A DNA stretch of 64,000 nt. Source: Candidatus Bathyarchaeota archaeon. Lineage in GTDB: Archaea > Thermoproteota > Bathyarchaeia > Bathyarchaeales > Bathycorpusculaceae. Where the stretch lies: assembly GCA_018396955.1 (NCBI GenBank), contig JAGTQI010000002.1, positions 1 to 64,000 of the forward strand. Direction: 5' to 3'. The notes below the pieces were generated by a model. It ran no database searches and was not told the DNA's origin. It worked only from the letters and a program-made list of their open reading frames with translations. Made by a program: the position numbers and the translations under genes. Shown in pieces: positions 37,120 to 48,267 of this stretch (the stretch's first letter is position 1; every line of letters starts with the position of its first letter).

Positions 37120-37914
37120 TTAAGCCAAACCCGTTAAGATTTCTTCTAAACGTGGAATTCGAAGGTATAGGCGGACCAGGATTGCGGCGGCTAGAATGCC
37201 AATGGTTAAGAGTATGAAAATGTAGTCGCCTCTCCGCAGTTTTAAAACGTAAAGGTTTGTACGCTTTTTCACTGCTCCCCATGCTCGGGATTCCATGGCT
37301 TCAGCCAGTTCCAAGCTTCTTCGGATTGCACTAACAATAAGCGGAATCAAGATTGGAATGTAGTTTCTAACCCGTTTTAGGAAGTTACCCTTCTCAAGTT
37401 CTAGGCCTCTTGCCTTTTGAGCGTCTATTATTGTTTGGGCTTCCTCGGCTAGGACTGGGACGAAGCGCACGGCTGTTGTGAAGGCGAAGCAGAACTCGTA
37501 GGGCACATGAGACTGCTCTAAGGCTAAGCCGAGATGGTCCGGCGACGTTGTCAAGAAGAATATAGAGAACGACTCAACAAGAACAACGAAGCGCAGCGTC
37601 ATAGATAGAGCATGTTCTAAAGCTGATAACGTAACCACGTAGCCGGAGCTTATGAAGGAAAATATGAAGTTGATAAAGAATATTATGGACGCCAAGAAGG
37701 TTGCCCCCCTCATGGAGCGTGCCCACTCCCGCTTGACACGGGCAACTATAACAAAGGGAATCTGCATTACAAAAAGCACGATGAGTGGCAACAGCTCCCA
37801 GAAAAGTATGGCGACAACAAAAATCACACATGCATAAACAAACTTTATTCTTGGGTCCAGGTTGTGAACGGGGGAGCTAACTCTTCTGAAGCGCAGTCCG
37901 TCAAAAAAGCTCAT
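37120..37914 (-). CDS. ecfT: ECF transporter T component
   Basis: PVHNLDPRIKFVYA, DAQKARGLELEKGNFLKRVRNYIPILIPLIVSAIRRSLELAEAMESRAWG (Ala-Arg-Gly coupling motifs). Confidence 0.93.
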   Translation of the reverse strand: MSFFDGLRFRRVSSPVHNLDPRIKFVYACVIFVVAILFWELLPLIVLFVMQIPFVIVARVKREWARSMRGATFLASIIFFINFIFSFISSGYVVTLSALEHALSMTLRFVVLVESFSIFFLTTSPDHLGLALEQSHVPYEFCFAFTTAVRFVPVLAEEAQTIIDAQKARGLELEKGNFLKRVRNYIPILIPLIVSAIRRSLELAEAMESRAWGAVKKRTNLYVLKLRRGDYIFILLTIGILAAAILVRLYLRIPRLEEILTGLA

Positions 37915-38735
37915 GTCTTACGCCTCCGGAAGGCTTTAAGTAGGATTTCTCTCGCCCCGTAAACGTCTATGACATCTTTTGGGAAACCTAAATCCGCCAA
38001 GTTTATGAAGATTTGGGCTATTTGGGGCGGCACGATAGAGGCTTGCTCAAGTATTTCTGGATCTGTTAGGATTTTTCTTGCCTCTCCATCCGCAACAATT
38101 TTTCCGCCACGCATGAGCACAACTCTCGGATTGCATTCAGCAACAAACTCCACGTCATGCGTCACAATGACAACGGTTTTTCCTTGAGCCTTCAACTGTA
38201 AAATGAATTGGCGGAGCTTCTCCTTCTGCTGGTAATCTTGCCCAATGGTGGGCTCGTCTAAAATCAAGATTTTTGGGTCCCACGCAAGCACTGAAGCCAA
38301 AGCCACCCGTTTTCTTTCGCCTCCGCTGAGCATGAAGGGCGAAGTCTTCCTATACTGTGTCAAGCCTAGGAGGTTCAGCGCCCATGTCACTCGCTTCTCT
38401 ATTACGTCTTGGCTGAAGCCGAAGTTTTTTAGAGCGAAGGCTATTTCCTCCTCAACAGTTTCGCTAAAAAGCTGATGGTCTGGGTTTTGGAAGACAAAGC
38501 CGACTTTTCTGGCTAGGGTTGCAACGCTTACTTTTGTTGTTTCCACACCGTCCACAAGTACTTTACCGGCTGTTGGCTTTAAAAGTCCATTAAAATGTTT
38601 TACAAGGGTTGTTTTCCCAGCTCCGTTTTCACCCATAACGGCTACAAATTCGCCATCTTGAATTTTTAGGGAAACCCCTTTTAGCGCTTCCACCCCACTT
38701 GGATATTTGAAGTAGACGTCTTGAACCTCAATCAT
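37911..38735 (-). CDS. ecfA: ECF transporter ATP-binding protein
   Basis: MGENGAGKTTLVKHFNG, FVFQNPDHQLFSETV, LSGGERKRVALASVLAWDPKILILDEPT. Confidence 0.93.
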   Translation of the reverse strand: MIEVQDVYFKYPSGVEALKGVSLKIQDGEFVAVMGENGAGKTTLVKHFNGLLKPTAGKVLVDGVETTKVSVATLARKVGFVFQNPDHQLFSETVEEEIAFALKNFGFSQDVIEKRVTWALNLLGLTQYRKTSPFMLSGGERKRVALASVLAWDPKILILDEPTIGQDYQQKEKLRQFILQLKAQGKTVVIVTHDVEFVAECNPRVVLMRGGKIVADGEARKILTDPEILEQASIVPPQIAQIFINLADLGFPKDVIDVYGAREILLKAFRRRKT

Positions 38736-39601
38736 AGGCGTTTAAGCGCCTCCCTAACCATTTCAGCCATCTCATCAGAAGACAATGGAACTTTTCCACC
38801 TAGCTTTATCCCATCACCTTTCAGTATTTGGTAGAGACGCGTCGCTTTTGGAATTCCAACGCCGATTAGGCGGGCTTCCTCAGAGCTTAAGATTTCATGG
38901 GGCTCCCCATCTAAAACAACCTTGCCATCATCCATTATTATGATGTGGTCTGCGTATTTGGCTGTCAAATCCAGCCTGTGCTCAACAAGCACTATGGTTA
39001 TTCCAAGCTTGCGGTTCAACTCGTAAATAACTTCAAAAATCCTCTTGGCGCCCAATGGATCAAGGAAAGATGTAGGCTCGTCAAGAACTATAACTTCGGG
39101 CTGCATTGCTAAAACCGAAGCTATGGCAACCCGCTGTTGCTGCCCGCCGGAAAGCTCTGTTGGTGTGCGCTCCCTTAACTCGTATATTCCAGTTAGCTTA
39201 AGCGCCCAGTCCACCCTTTTGCGGATCTCTTCCCTTGGGATTCCAAGGTTTTCAAGTCCGAAGGCTACATCCTTTTCCACCGACAAGGCGAAAAGCTGGT
39301 TTTCTGGGTTTTGAAATACCATGCCCACGTGGGTTGCCAACTCGTATATTTGGCGTTCTGGAACCCTTAAGCCAGCGACGGTTATTTCGCCTTTCAATTC
39401 GCCTTGGTAAAAGTGGGGAATCAACCCATTAAAGCATCTGCACAAGGTTGTTTTTCCACAACCGCTTGGTCCGGTTATTAGAACGAATTCGCCCTTCTCA
39501 ATTTTTATGGAAACATCCTTAATTGATGGTTTTGTGGCGCCTGGATAAGTGTATGTCAAGTTTTTTGTTTCGATTATTGCCATGCTTGGTTTTTCCACCA
39601 C
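38732..39601 (-). CDS. ecfA: ECF transporter ATP-binding protein
   Basis: ITGPSGCGKTTLCRCFNGLIPH, MVFQNPENQLFALSV, LSGGQQQRVAIASVLAMQPEVIVLDEPTSFLDP. Confidence 0.93.
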   Translation of the reverse strand: MVEKPSMAIIETKNLTYTYPGATKPSIKDVSIKIEKGEFVLITGPSGCGKTTLCRCFNGLIPHFYQGELKGEITVAGLRVPERQIYELATHVGMVFQNPENQLFALSVEKDVAFGLENLGIPREEIRKRVDWALKLTGIYELRERTPTELSGGQQQRVAIASVLAMQPEVIVLDEPTSFLDPLGAKRIFEVIYELNRKLGITIVLVEHRLDLTAKYADHIIIMDDGKVVLDGEPHEILSSEEARLIGVGIPKATRLYQILKGDGIKLGGKVPLSSDEMAEMVREALKRL

Positions 39602-39652
39602 ATCCTAAACTAAAAGTTTACCATTTAAGAGTAACTACTTAACTTTGAGTCT

Positions 39653-40651
39653 TCATTTATGCGTCATCGCTATCTTTTCCTTCAAAAGTTTTAAACAACG
39701 CTTAAGCCCAGCCTCAAGCTCCCCGAAGCCGTTCACACCAGCGGCTGTCGAGTGTCCCCCACCCATGCCTTTAAGGTATTCGCCTAAAGGTTTGGCTATG
39801 TCCCTTCCAAGGTGAATGCTTGTCTTCTCATGAAACTCCTTTGTGCAGCGGAGACTTATCTTTAGGCTTTCATTTTTCTGTCCCGCCACAACCGCCACAT
39901 GAGCGCCAAGGTCTATTATGGCTCTGGCTGCTGAAGCCTGAAAGGCACTAACATGGGAGAGGGCAATTATCCACTCGCCTATCTTGAAGAGCTTAGCCCT
40001 TTTACAAGCCTTAAGCCTCGCAACTCTTTCTGAAAAATCCATTGGCAAGGATAGAATTGACAGTGCCTCTTGGACGTTTACCCCAGCGTCTATTAGCTCG
40101 GCTATTGTTTTCAATGTTGTGGAGTTGGCCAAAACAAAGTGGCGAGTGTCGAAAGCTATGCCGAGGAAAAGCGCCTTAGCCTCGTTATCCTCGATTTTAA
40201 CGCTTGACTGCTTGTAAAAGTTGTAGATTATCTCGCACGTTGAAGAGACATTTTCATCTGTGATGCAAAGTCTCGCCATCTTCTCGGTTTCCGGATGAGC
40301 CGCATGATGGTCAATGACAACTATGGGCAACTTTGAAGCTTTCACCCTTTCCGCAAGGTTGTTCAACTGCTGAATAGTATTTGTATCCAAAAGAATTATC
40401 AAATCTGAACTTTCCACTTTGGGCTGGACTTCCACATTTATAGGTAAATATTTTACGATGTGTTTTGAAAGGCGACTTATTCCCTGCGCCGCTCCAATTT
40501 CAACATTAACTTGCGGTCTACACTTTTTGATTAGGCTTGCCAGAGCATAAGCCGAGCATATAGCGTCCGGATCTGCATTATGATGACACAATAAGATTAT
40601 GTGCTGGGCATTCGCCTCGTCTAATATGCGGTTTATTTCTGCAAACGACAT
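39653..40651 (-). CDS. DHH/DHHA1-family phosphoesterase (RecJ/NrnA-like)
   Basis: LLCHHNADPDAICSAYALA, ILLDTN, VIDHHAAHPE, GMGGGHSTAAGVNG. Confidence 0.92.
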   Translation of the reverse strand: MSFAEINRILDEANAQHIILLCHHNADPDAICSAYALASLIKKCRPQVNVEIGAAQGISRLSKHIVKYLPINVEVQPKVESSDLIILLDTNTIQQLNNLAERVKASKLPIVVIDHHAAHPETEKMARLCITDENVSSTCEIIYNFYKQSSVKIEDNEAKALFLGIAFDTRHFVLANSTTLKTIAELIDAGVNVQEALSILSLPMDFSERVARLKACKRAKLFKIGEWIIALSHVSAFQASAARAIIDLGAHVAVVAGQKNESLKISLRCTKEFHEKTSIHLGRDIAKPLGEYLKGMGGGHSTAAGVNGFGELEAGLKRCLKLLKEKIAMTHK

Positions 40652-40944
40652 TTAAGCTCCCTTAGGTATTTCTCAGCCAACTTGAAAGCCTCTTTAACGG
40701 CTTCATCTGCGAGCTTTTGAACGTCATACTCCTGCATCAGCGGTGACAAGACTATCTCAACATCGACGGTCAGTGTTAAGGGTTTCTCACCGTCTGTTTC
40801 AACGCTTATGTTTAATGTCTCCACGTGCTTAGGCGGAACTTTAGACAGCACATATTCTCTTGCAGCTTCCTCGACTTTTGAACAAAGCTCTTCAATCTGC
40901 TCTGGGGTTAACTCTGGCAAGCCTATATCTTCCAAGCTTACCAA
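40633..40944 (-). CDS. DUF3194-like archaeal protein
   Basis: ELTPEQIEELCSKVEEAAREYVLSKVPPKHVETLNISVETDGEKPLTLTVDVEIVLSP; adjacent to prefoldin beta as is common in archaea. Confidence 0.78.
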   Translation of the reverse strand: MVSLEDIGLPELTPEQIEELCSKVEEAAREYVLSKVPPKHVETLNISVETDGEKPLTLTVDVEIVLSPLMQEYDVQKLADEAVKEAFKLAEKYLRELKCRLQK

Positions 40945-40964
40945 GCCTCGTTAATGCCCTTTGC

Positions 40965-41336
40965 CTATGATTGTGTCCCCGAAACTGAAGCCAAATCCTG
41001 TTGAAGTTTTGCCTGAAGCTCCTTCATTTGGCTTCGGAGGCGCTCTTCCTGCTTGCCCAAAACAGAGGCTCGCATGTTAAGTAGTTCTTTGCGCTCGTTT
41101 AGATCGGTTGTCACTTTTGCTCTATCGGTCTTAACCAAAAGCGAGCCTATTGCCTTATAAATAACCGCGTCATCCGCAACCTTCTGCAGCTCACTTAAAG
41201 CCTGCTCAATCTCCGTCAGCTCCAATTCCACCTGCTGCTTCTGAGCTAAAACAGACTGCAATGTCTGCTGCAACTGCTGAAGCCTCAAGAGGCGCTCTTG
41301 AACCTGCGGGGGAAGTTTAGCCAACTCTTCACTCAA
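40965..41336 (-). CDS. pfdB: Prefoldin subunit beta
   Basis: PPQVQERLLRLQQLQQTLQSVLAQKQQVELELTEIEQALSELQKVADDAVIYKAIGSLLVKTD. Confidence 0.93.
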   Translation of the reverse strand: MSEELAKLPPQVQERLLRLQQLQQTLQSVLAQKQQVELELTEIEQALSELQKVADDAVIYKAIGSLLVKTDRAKVTTDLNERKELLNMRASVLGKQEERLRSQMKELQAKLQQDLASVSGTQS

Positions 41337-41676
41337 ATTTATCCTTCCATCTGCACAGCTTTACACCAAACCAATTAATTAAACATTTTCTAAAAGCAAC
41401 GGAATAAATGAAAGCCTTAACATGCAAAAATCTATAGAGGGAAGGAAGACGAAAATAAAGTTAAGAACACAAAAAATTCGAAACTGAAAACTTATGAAAA
41501 TCTTGAGGAGATAGGCAATTTTAGCTTCCCGGCAACCAAAATTGTTGGAAAAACTAGAAGGGTAGCGTATTTGCCTGTTTTTTCCTCAACAAAAATATGA
41601 CATACCAAATAATTAAACAGTTAATTTTAAAGGCTTAAAAATAGAAGATTAACAACTACATGCGAGGTGGAATGTC

Positions 41677-42096
41677 GTGGTTAAAGTTGACGGATATGAA
41701 GTTCCAGAAGGCCTATACTACTCGAAGGATTTTGAATGGCTCAAAATTGAAGGCGACAAGGTTCGTGTTGGCATAACAGACTACGCCCAAAAACAGCTAA
41801 GGGAAATCGTTTATGCAGAGTTGCCAAGCCCCGGAACCACTACAAAACAGAATGAGCCATATGGCACTGTTGAATCTGTAAAAGCCGTTTCAGACTTGGT
41901 GGCACCAGTAAGCGGAACAATAGAAGAGGTAAACACAGAAGTCCAGTCAAAACCAGAGCTTTTAAATGAAGACCCATATGGGAAGGGCTGGCTTCTTATC
42001 ATAAAGCCTTCAAACCTGCAAGCGGAACTGGCAAATCTAATGGATTTTAACGCGGCTGTTGAATGGCACAAAAGCCTAATTAAAGAAGGGAAGTAA
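41677..42096 (+). CDS. gcvH: Glycine cleavage system H protein
   Basis: VRVGITDYAQKQLREIVYAELPSPG, lipoylation site YGTVESVKAVSDL, PVSGTIEEVN; GTG start. Confidence 0.95.
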   Translation: MVKVDGYEVPEGLYYSKDFEWLKIEGDKVRVGITDYAQKQLREIVYAELPSPGTTTKQNEPYGTVESVKAVSDLVAPVSGTIEEVNTEVQSKPELLNEDPYGKGWLLIIKPSNLQAELANLMDFNAAVEWHKSLIKEGK

Positions 42097-42099
42097 CCC

Positions 42100-43446
42100 T
42101 TGCCCAGACGCATAGTAATAATTGGGGCACACGCTGCCGGTGTGGATGCAGCCTCAGCTGCTAGGAAAACAGACCGCACAGCGGAAATTACTCTAATAAC
42201 CGATGAAAAGTATGCCGGATACTCCCGCTGCGGCCTACCCTTCGTTATAGGCGGACACATTCCAAATTTTAGCAACTTAATAGTTTTTCCGCCTAGCTAC
42301 TTCCAAATGATGAAACTAAACCTGAAAACAGAAACAAAAGTGACAAAAATAGATACGGGCAAAAAGGCTGTTCTGACTACGGGCAAGGCTGGGAACACGG
42401 AGGAAATTCCCTACGACAGCCTAGTAATAGCTGCTGGAGCAAGCGCCTTTACACCACCAATAAAGGGGAGGGAAAAACAGGGAATCATCCCATTGAGGAC
42501 GATAGAGGATGGTCAACGAATAGACCAAGCGGTTCGAGAAGGCGCAAAAACAGCTGTCGTCATGGGTGCTGGATTGATAGGCTTAGAAACAGCCGTGGCC
42601 TTACAGGAAAGGGGTTTAAAAGTAACTGTTGTGGAGATGCTGCCCCAAGTTTTGCCAGCCATGCTTGACGCAGACATAGCGAAAATGGTTCAGGAAATGC
42701 TGGAGCAGAAAGGCATAAGAATTTTGACAAACAAGCCTGTTGAAGAATTTCTCGGAGCGGATAAGGTAACTAGCATAGTGGCTGGAGGCGAGCAAATAGA
42801 CGCAGACCTTTTTGTTAGCGCTTTTGGTGTTAGGGCAAACACCCAGCTTGCCGTGGATGCTGGAATAGCCCTTGGAGAAACGAAAGCTATTAAAACAAAT
42901 GTGAGAATGGAAACCAGCGTTAAGGACGTTTACGCTGTCGGTGACTGTGCAGAATCCATCCACATAGTCACGCAAAGGCCAGCACTTCAACAACTTGGAA
43001 CGGTAGCTGTACGACAAGGGAAAGTGGCTGGAATAAACGCTGCTGGAGGCTATGCGCTATTCACGGGCGTTTTAGGCTCAGCTGTAACACAGCTTTATGA
43101 CACGCAAGTAGGTGTGACAGGCTTAACAGAGGCTGCAGCTCAAAGAGCGAAAATAGAAACTGTCACCGGGACCATCTCTTCTAAGACGAAGGCAGACTAT
43201 TATCCGGGCGCTTTACCGATAAAAGTTAAGCTTGTCGTTGAAAAGGAGTCGCAACGAATTATCGGAGCCCAAATTATAGGTGGGGAAGAAGTAACCCAAC
43301 GCATAAACGCTGTTTCGTTGGCCATACAAAAGCAAATGACTGTGCGAGAGCTAGCCAAAGCTGATACGGCTTATGCGCCTCCCCTCTGCGAGACATGGGA
43401 GCCTCTGGTTTTGGCCGCTGAGATGGTCTTAATGAAGACCCGATAA
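42100..43446 (+). CDS. FAD-dependent pyridine nucleotide-disulfide oxidoreductase (CoA-disulfide reductase/NADH oxidase-like)
   Basis: IVIIGAHAAGVDAASAAR, single-Cys motif YSRCGLPFVIGG, VVMGAGLIGLETAVALQERG, DVYAVGDCAES; TTG start 4 nt after gcvH. Confidence 0.9.
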   Translation: MPRRIVIIGAHAAGVDAASAARKTDRTAEITLITDEKYAGYSRCGLPFVIGGHIPNFSNLIVFPPSYFQMMKLNLKTETKVTKIDTGKKAVLTTGKAGNTEEIPYDSLVIAAGASAFTPPIKGREKQGIIPLRTIEDGQRIDQAVREGAKTAVVMGAGLIGLETAVALQERGLKVTVVEMLPQVLPAMLDADIAKMVQEMLEQKGIRILTNKPVEEFLGADKVTSIVAGGEQIDADLFVSAFGVRANTQLAVDAGIALGETKAIKTNVRMETSVKDVYAVGDCAESIHIVTQRPALQQLGTVAVRQGKVAGINAAGGYALFTGVLGSAVTQLYDTQVGVTGLTEAAAQRAKIETVTGTISSKTKADYYPGALPIKVKLVVEKESQRIIGAQIIGGEEVTQRINAVSLAIQKQMTVRELAKADTAYAPPLCETWEPLVLAAEMVLMKTR

Positions 43447-43540
43447 AACCCATATTTTTCTTTTTATTTCTGTCGGAAGATTAATTAAGAGAACCAGTTC
43501 CAAATAATAACCGAAATTTAACACGAGAATGGTGATTTAG

Positions 43541-44554
<1,014 letters not shown>

Positions 44555-44625
44555 CCGAGCCAATATAAAATTTAAAAGCGAAACAACCCCTTTATTTTTC
44601 TGTTCTAAAACAAAGAGGGACACGT

Positions 44626-45855
44626 ATGGCTAAATATTTAACTTTAGACGACGTTGACGTGAAAAACAAAGTTGTTCTCGTAAGAGTTGACTTCAACTCC
44701 CCAGTAGACCCGGAAACAAAGAAAGTCCTCGACGACACAAGGATTAGGGCACACGGTGAAACCACCATAAAAGAGTTAGCCCAAAGAGGCGCAAAGGTCG
44801 TCGTAATAGCCCATCAAGGAAGAAAAGGCGACCCAGATTTCATACCGTTAAAGGAACATGCTGAAATCTTGGGCAAAGTATTAGGAAAGCCAGTAAAATT
44901 TGTGGACGACGTCTTTGGAGAAAGGGCTCAAAAGGCGATAAAGGAGCTGAAAAACGGCGAAATCCTAGTATTAGACAACGTTAGAAACTTTGACGGAGAA
45001 ACAAAGGAAGGAACGCCAGAAGAACACGCCAAAACAGAACTTGTTAAGACGCTGGCGCCACTGGCAGACATTTTTGTTAATGATGCTTTCGCGGCAGCCC
45101 ATAGAGCCCACGTTTCAATGGTTGGTTTTACAGCTGTTTTGCCAAGTGTTGCCGGAAGAATAATGGAACGAGAACTAAAATCCCTAAGCAGAGTGTTGGA
45201 GAATCCAGAAAAACCATGTGTATACGTTCTTGGCGGTGCCAAGGCGGATGACTCCCTTGAAATCTCAAAATATGTCTTGGACAACAAAATAGCAGACTTT
45301 GTGCTAACTGGTGGCGTTGTCGGCCACGTTTTCATGGTTGCAAAGGGATATGACCTAGGTAAGCCAAACATGAAATTCCTAGAAGAGAAAAAACTGATGG
45401 GACTTGCTCCAGGAATAAAAGAGCTGATGCAAAAGTATCCGGACAAAATTAAGGTACCAGCAGATGTAGCAGTAGAGGTGGAGAAAAAGCGAAAGGAAAT
45501 TCCGGTGGAAAAACTTCCCACAGAATATCCAATATTTGATATTGGAGCGAAAACTGTTGAAAACTATGCAAAAATAATATACAACGCCAAATCAATAGTG
45601 TTAAGCGGACCAATGGGGGTCTTCGAAAACAGCGAATTCATATACGGAACAAGAAAAATATTCGAAGAAATTGCAAACTCGAAGGCCTTCTCCCTAGCAG
45701 GTGGAGGCCACACTATAGCCGCCCTACAAGAGTTGGGCTTATCAAATAAAATATCCTATGTGAGCACCGCTGGCGGAGCTTTAATAGAGTTTTTAATGGG
45801 CAAGAAGCTTCCAGGCGTTGTAGCTCTAGAAAAGGCTGCGGCTCGCAAGCTCTAG
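44626..45855 (+). CDS. pgk: Phosphoglycerate kinase
   Basis: VLVRVDFNSPVDPETKKVLDDTRIRA, LAHQGRKGDPDF-type motif, DNVRNFDGE, VNDAFAAAHRAHVSMVGF, LSGPMGVFE. Confidence 0.96.
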   Translation: MAKYLTLDDVDVKNKVVLVRVDFNSPVDPETKKVLDDTRIRAHGETTIKELAQRGAKVVVIAHQGRKGDPDFIPLKEHAEILGKVLGKPVKFVDDVFGERAQKAIKELKNGEILVLDNVRNFDGETKEGTPEEHAKTELVKTLAPLADIFVNDAFAAAHRAHVSMVGFTAVLPSVAGRIMERELKSLSRVLENPEKPCVYVLGGAKADDSLEISKYVLDNKIADFVLTGGVVGHVFMVAKGYDLGKPNMKFLEEKKLMGLAPGIKELMQKYPDKIKVPADVAVEVEKKRKEIPVEKLPTEYPIFDIGAKTVENYAKIIYNAKSIVLSGPMGVFENSEFIYGTRKIFEEIANSKAFSLAGGGHTIAALQELGLSNKISYVSTAGGALIEFLMGKKLPGVVALEKAAARKL

Positions 45856-45876
45856 CTTTAAACCGCCACTTTCCAT

Positions 45877-46545
45877 TTATTTTTGAGTTATTTTCTCCAG
45901 CAAGTCAACAACTCTGGCTTCTTCGTGTTCTGGCTTATGCTGAAGCATCTCATAAATCTGCAAGGTTTGCTCAGTAGCCTTCCTCCAAGTAAAATAGTGC
46001 AACACCCTTTTCCTCGCCATTCTTCCCCACCTCTTAGCTCTTTCAGAGTCGCATAAAACCTTCTTTATGCCCCACGCAACGCCGGCTGGGTTTCCACCGT
46101 TAACGTGTATGCCGTTCTGGTCTGAGCCGAAGGGCACAACTAGCTCTCTGAAGCCTACAACATCCTGAGCGCCAACAACTATCGGTTTTTCCATAACATT
46201 GCTTCTAGGCTTACTATGCCGAAGGGTTTACGGTGGATAAAAACAAAAGTCCGCCGCATAGTGCAATATGCGCTCTTTTACCGGAACAAAGTTGAATCTG
46301 CAAATAAGCTTGTCGCTTATTCCAAGCCTAATGGCTCAACAATGACGTTTTTGTTGTTTTCCCTTGCCCAAAATAACAAACTTGGTGTTTTGGTATTCTG
46401 CCAAGATTATTGGCATAGCTTGAACAAGGTTTATAACGTTCTTTAACCACGTCAGCCTTCCAAGAAACAGAACCCTTTTTCATCGGGTTTAATGCCATAC
46501 CGTGGCTAATTTTTTCAATAGATACGTTATTCACCTATGTTTTAA
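45877..46545 (-). pseudogene. GT4-family glycosyltransferase, C-terminal-domain remnant with frameshifts
   Basis: RVLFLGRLTWLKNVINLVQAMPIILAEYQNTKFVILGKGKQQ (about 46330-46470) then MEKPIVVGAQDVVGFRELVVPFGSDQNGIHVNGGNPAGVAWGIKKVLCDSERAKRWGRMARKRVLHYFTWRKATEQTLQIYE in another frame. Confidence 0.8.
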
Positions 46546-46556
46546 AGAAGGGAACT

Positions 46557-48209
46557 ATGAAAGTAAAAATAGTTATTGAATTCAAAATCCGAATCCAATC
46601 TAAACTTGGCAAACTAGAAATAAAACATAAGCGAAAACAAATAACAACAGAGGCTAAAGGGTTGACGGACATAGTTTTCGTGTTTGAAGTACACCAACCC
46701 CACAGGTTAAGGAAGAACTATTTCTGGGAAAACAGGCTCTTCAAACGCTTAAGAAAGGAGGAACTCTTCAACTACTATTTTGACCATGAACTTGACAGGG
46801 AAATCTTTGAAAGGGCGTGCAAAAAATGCTACTTTCCATCAAACCAGATACTGCTAGACCTAATAGACAAGCATAAACGAGAGAAAAAACAGGTTAAAGT
46901 TTCCTTCAGCATTTCCGGAACCTTCCTCGAACAATGCGAAATGTTCAATAAAGACTTACTAGAATCCTTCAAACAACTTGCAGAAACGGGCTGTGTAGAA
47001 TTTCTAAGCCAAACATACTACCATTCTCTAGCAAGCCTCTACCCTGAAAGAGAAGAATTTATTGAACAAATAAAAATGCATAAACAAGCAGTAAGAGACT
47101 TATTGGGTTATACACCCCGAATCTTCGAAAACACAGAACTAATCTATAACAATGCCATTGCAAAAACAGCCGAAGAATTGGGCTTCATAGGAATTTTCAC
47201 TGAAGGAACAGAAAAAATACTCCATGAAAAGTCGCCCAACTACCTGTATAAGCCAAAGGGATGTAAAAAGATCAAAGTTCTCCTTAGAAACTACAAACTA
47301 ACGGACGATGTGGGTTTTAGGTTCTCCGCTAGATGGTGGAGTGAGTGGCCCCTAACAGCTGATAAATATGCAAGTTGGCTGGCAGCCACGCCGGGAGACT
47401 GCATAAACATATTTCCAGACTATGAAACCTTCGGGGAACACCACTGGCCGGAGACGGGTGTACACGAATTTTTGAGGCATCTTCCGAGGGAAATTTTGAA
47501 GTGGTGGCATCTCCGCATGGCGACGCCATCAGAGGTTATTGAAAAATATGAGGCTGTTGGAGAAATCGACGTGCCAGAGCTTGGTGGAACGGTTTCGTGG
47601 GCTGATTTAGAAAGGGATGCAAGCTGCTGGCTTGGAAACACGTTTCAATGGGCTTATCACACGTCTGTTAGGAGGCTTGAACCCATTGTTAAAGAGTCAG
47701 AAGATAAAGATTTTCTAAGGATGTGGCGTTACTTTCAAACAAGCGACCACCTATATTACATGTTCACAGCCGGCGGAGCTCCAGGCGAAGTTCATTCCTA
47801 CTTCAGTTACTTCAGCACTCCAGCAGATGCCTATGTAACGGCTCAAGCAGCAATTTTCGACTTCGAGAATCGCCTCCGCCTCGCAACAGCAACGGCCAAT
47901 GAGCCGTTTCTTTTCTATAAGGGCGTAGGGGAGGAAAATTATACTGGTGTAATGGCTTGGAGCCTTAAGGGGTTCATCAAAGCCCTACAAAAGGTCGAGA
48001 TAAAATCTATAGAGTTTCACAATAGTCGAGGCGACCTTGAAAAGTGGGCTGAACATTCGCTTCATGACAAGGTTTTGGCTGAAAAATTTAGGGAAATTAG
48101 ACTTTCAAAACTTAAGGGGCAAGCTTTAAGAAAAGCCTTAGCTGCAGCTGCCAAGGAGAGGTTTGACAAGTTATCACGTCAATTAAGGGCTGCAACAGAA
48201 TACTTTTAA
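46557..48209 (+). CDS. Glycoside hydrolase family 57 (alpha-amylase type)
   Basis: IVFVFEVHQPHRLRKNYFW, SGTFLEQCEMF, INIFPDYETFGEHHWPETGVHEFL, YYMFTAGGAPGEVHSYFS. True start may lie downstream of 46557. Confidence 0.92.
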   Translation: MKVKIVIEFKIRIQSKLGKLEIKHKRKQITTEAKGLTDIVFVFEVHQPHRLRKNYFWENRLFKRLRKEELFNYYFDHELDREIFERACKKCYFPSNQILLDLIDKHKREKKQVKVSFSISGTFLEQCEMFNKDLLESFKQLAETGCVEFLSQTYYHSLASLYPEREEFIEQIKMHKQAVRDLLGYTPRIFENTELIYNNAIAKTAEELGFIGIFTEGTEKILHEKSPNYLYKPKGCKKIKVLLRNYKLTDDVGFRFSARWWSEWPLTADKYASWLAATPGDCINIFPDYETFGEHHWPETGVHEFLRHLPREILKWWHLRMATPSEVIEKYEAVGEIDVPELGGTVSWADLERDASCWLGNTFQWAYHTSVRRLEPIVKESEDKDFLRMWRYFQTSDHLYYMFTAGGAPGEVHSYFSYFSTPADAYVTAQAAIFDFENRLRLATATANEPFLFYKGVGEENYTGVMAWSLKGFIKALQKVEIKSIEFHNSRGDLEKWAEHSLHDKVLAEKFREIRLSKLKGQALRKALAAAAKERFDKLSRQLRAATEYF

Positions 48210-48267
48210 GTATGCACAAGCCTTAATGAAGATGCGCCGGCATGTTTTAGGCTTAAGGTGAAAACCG

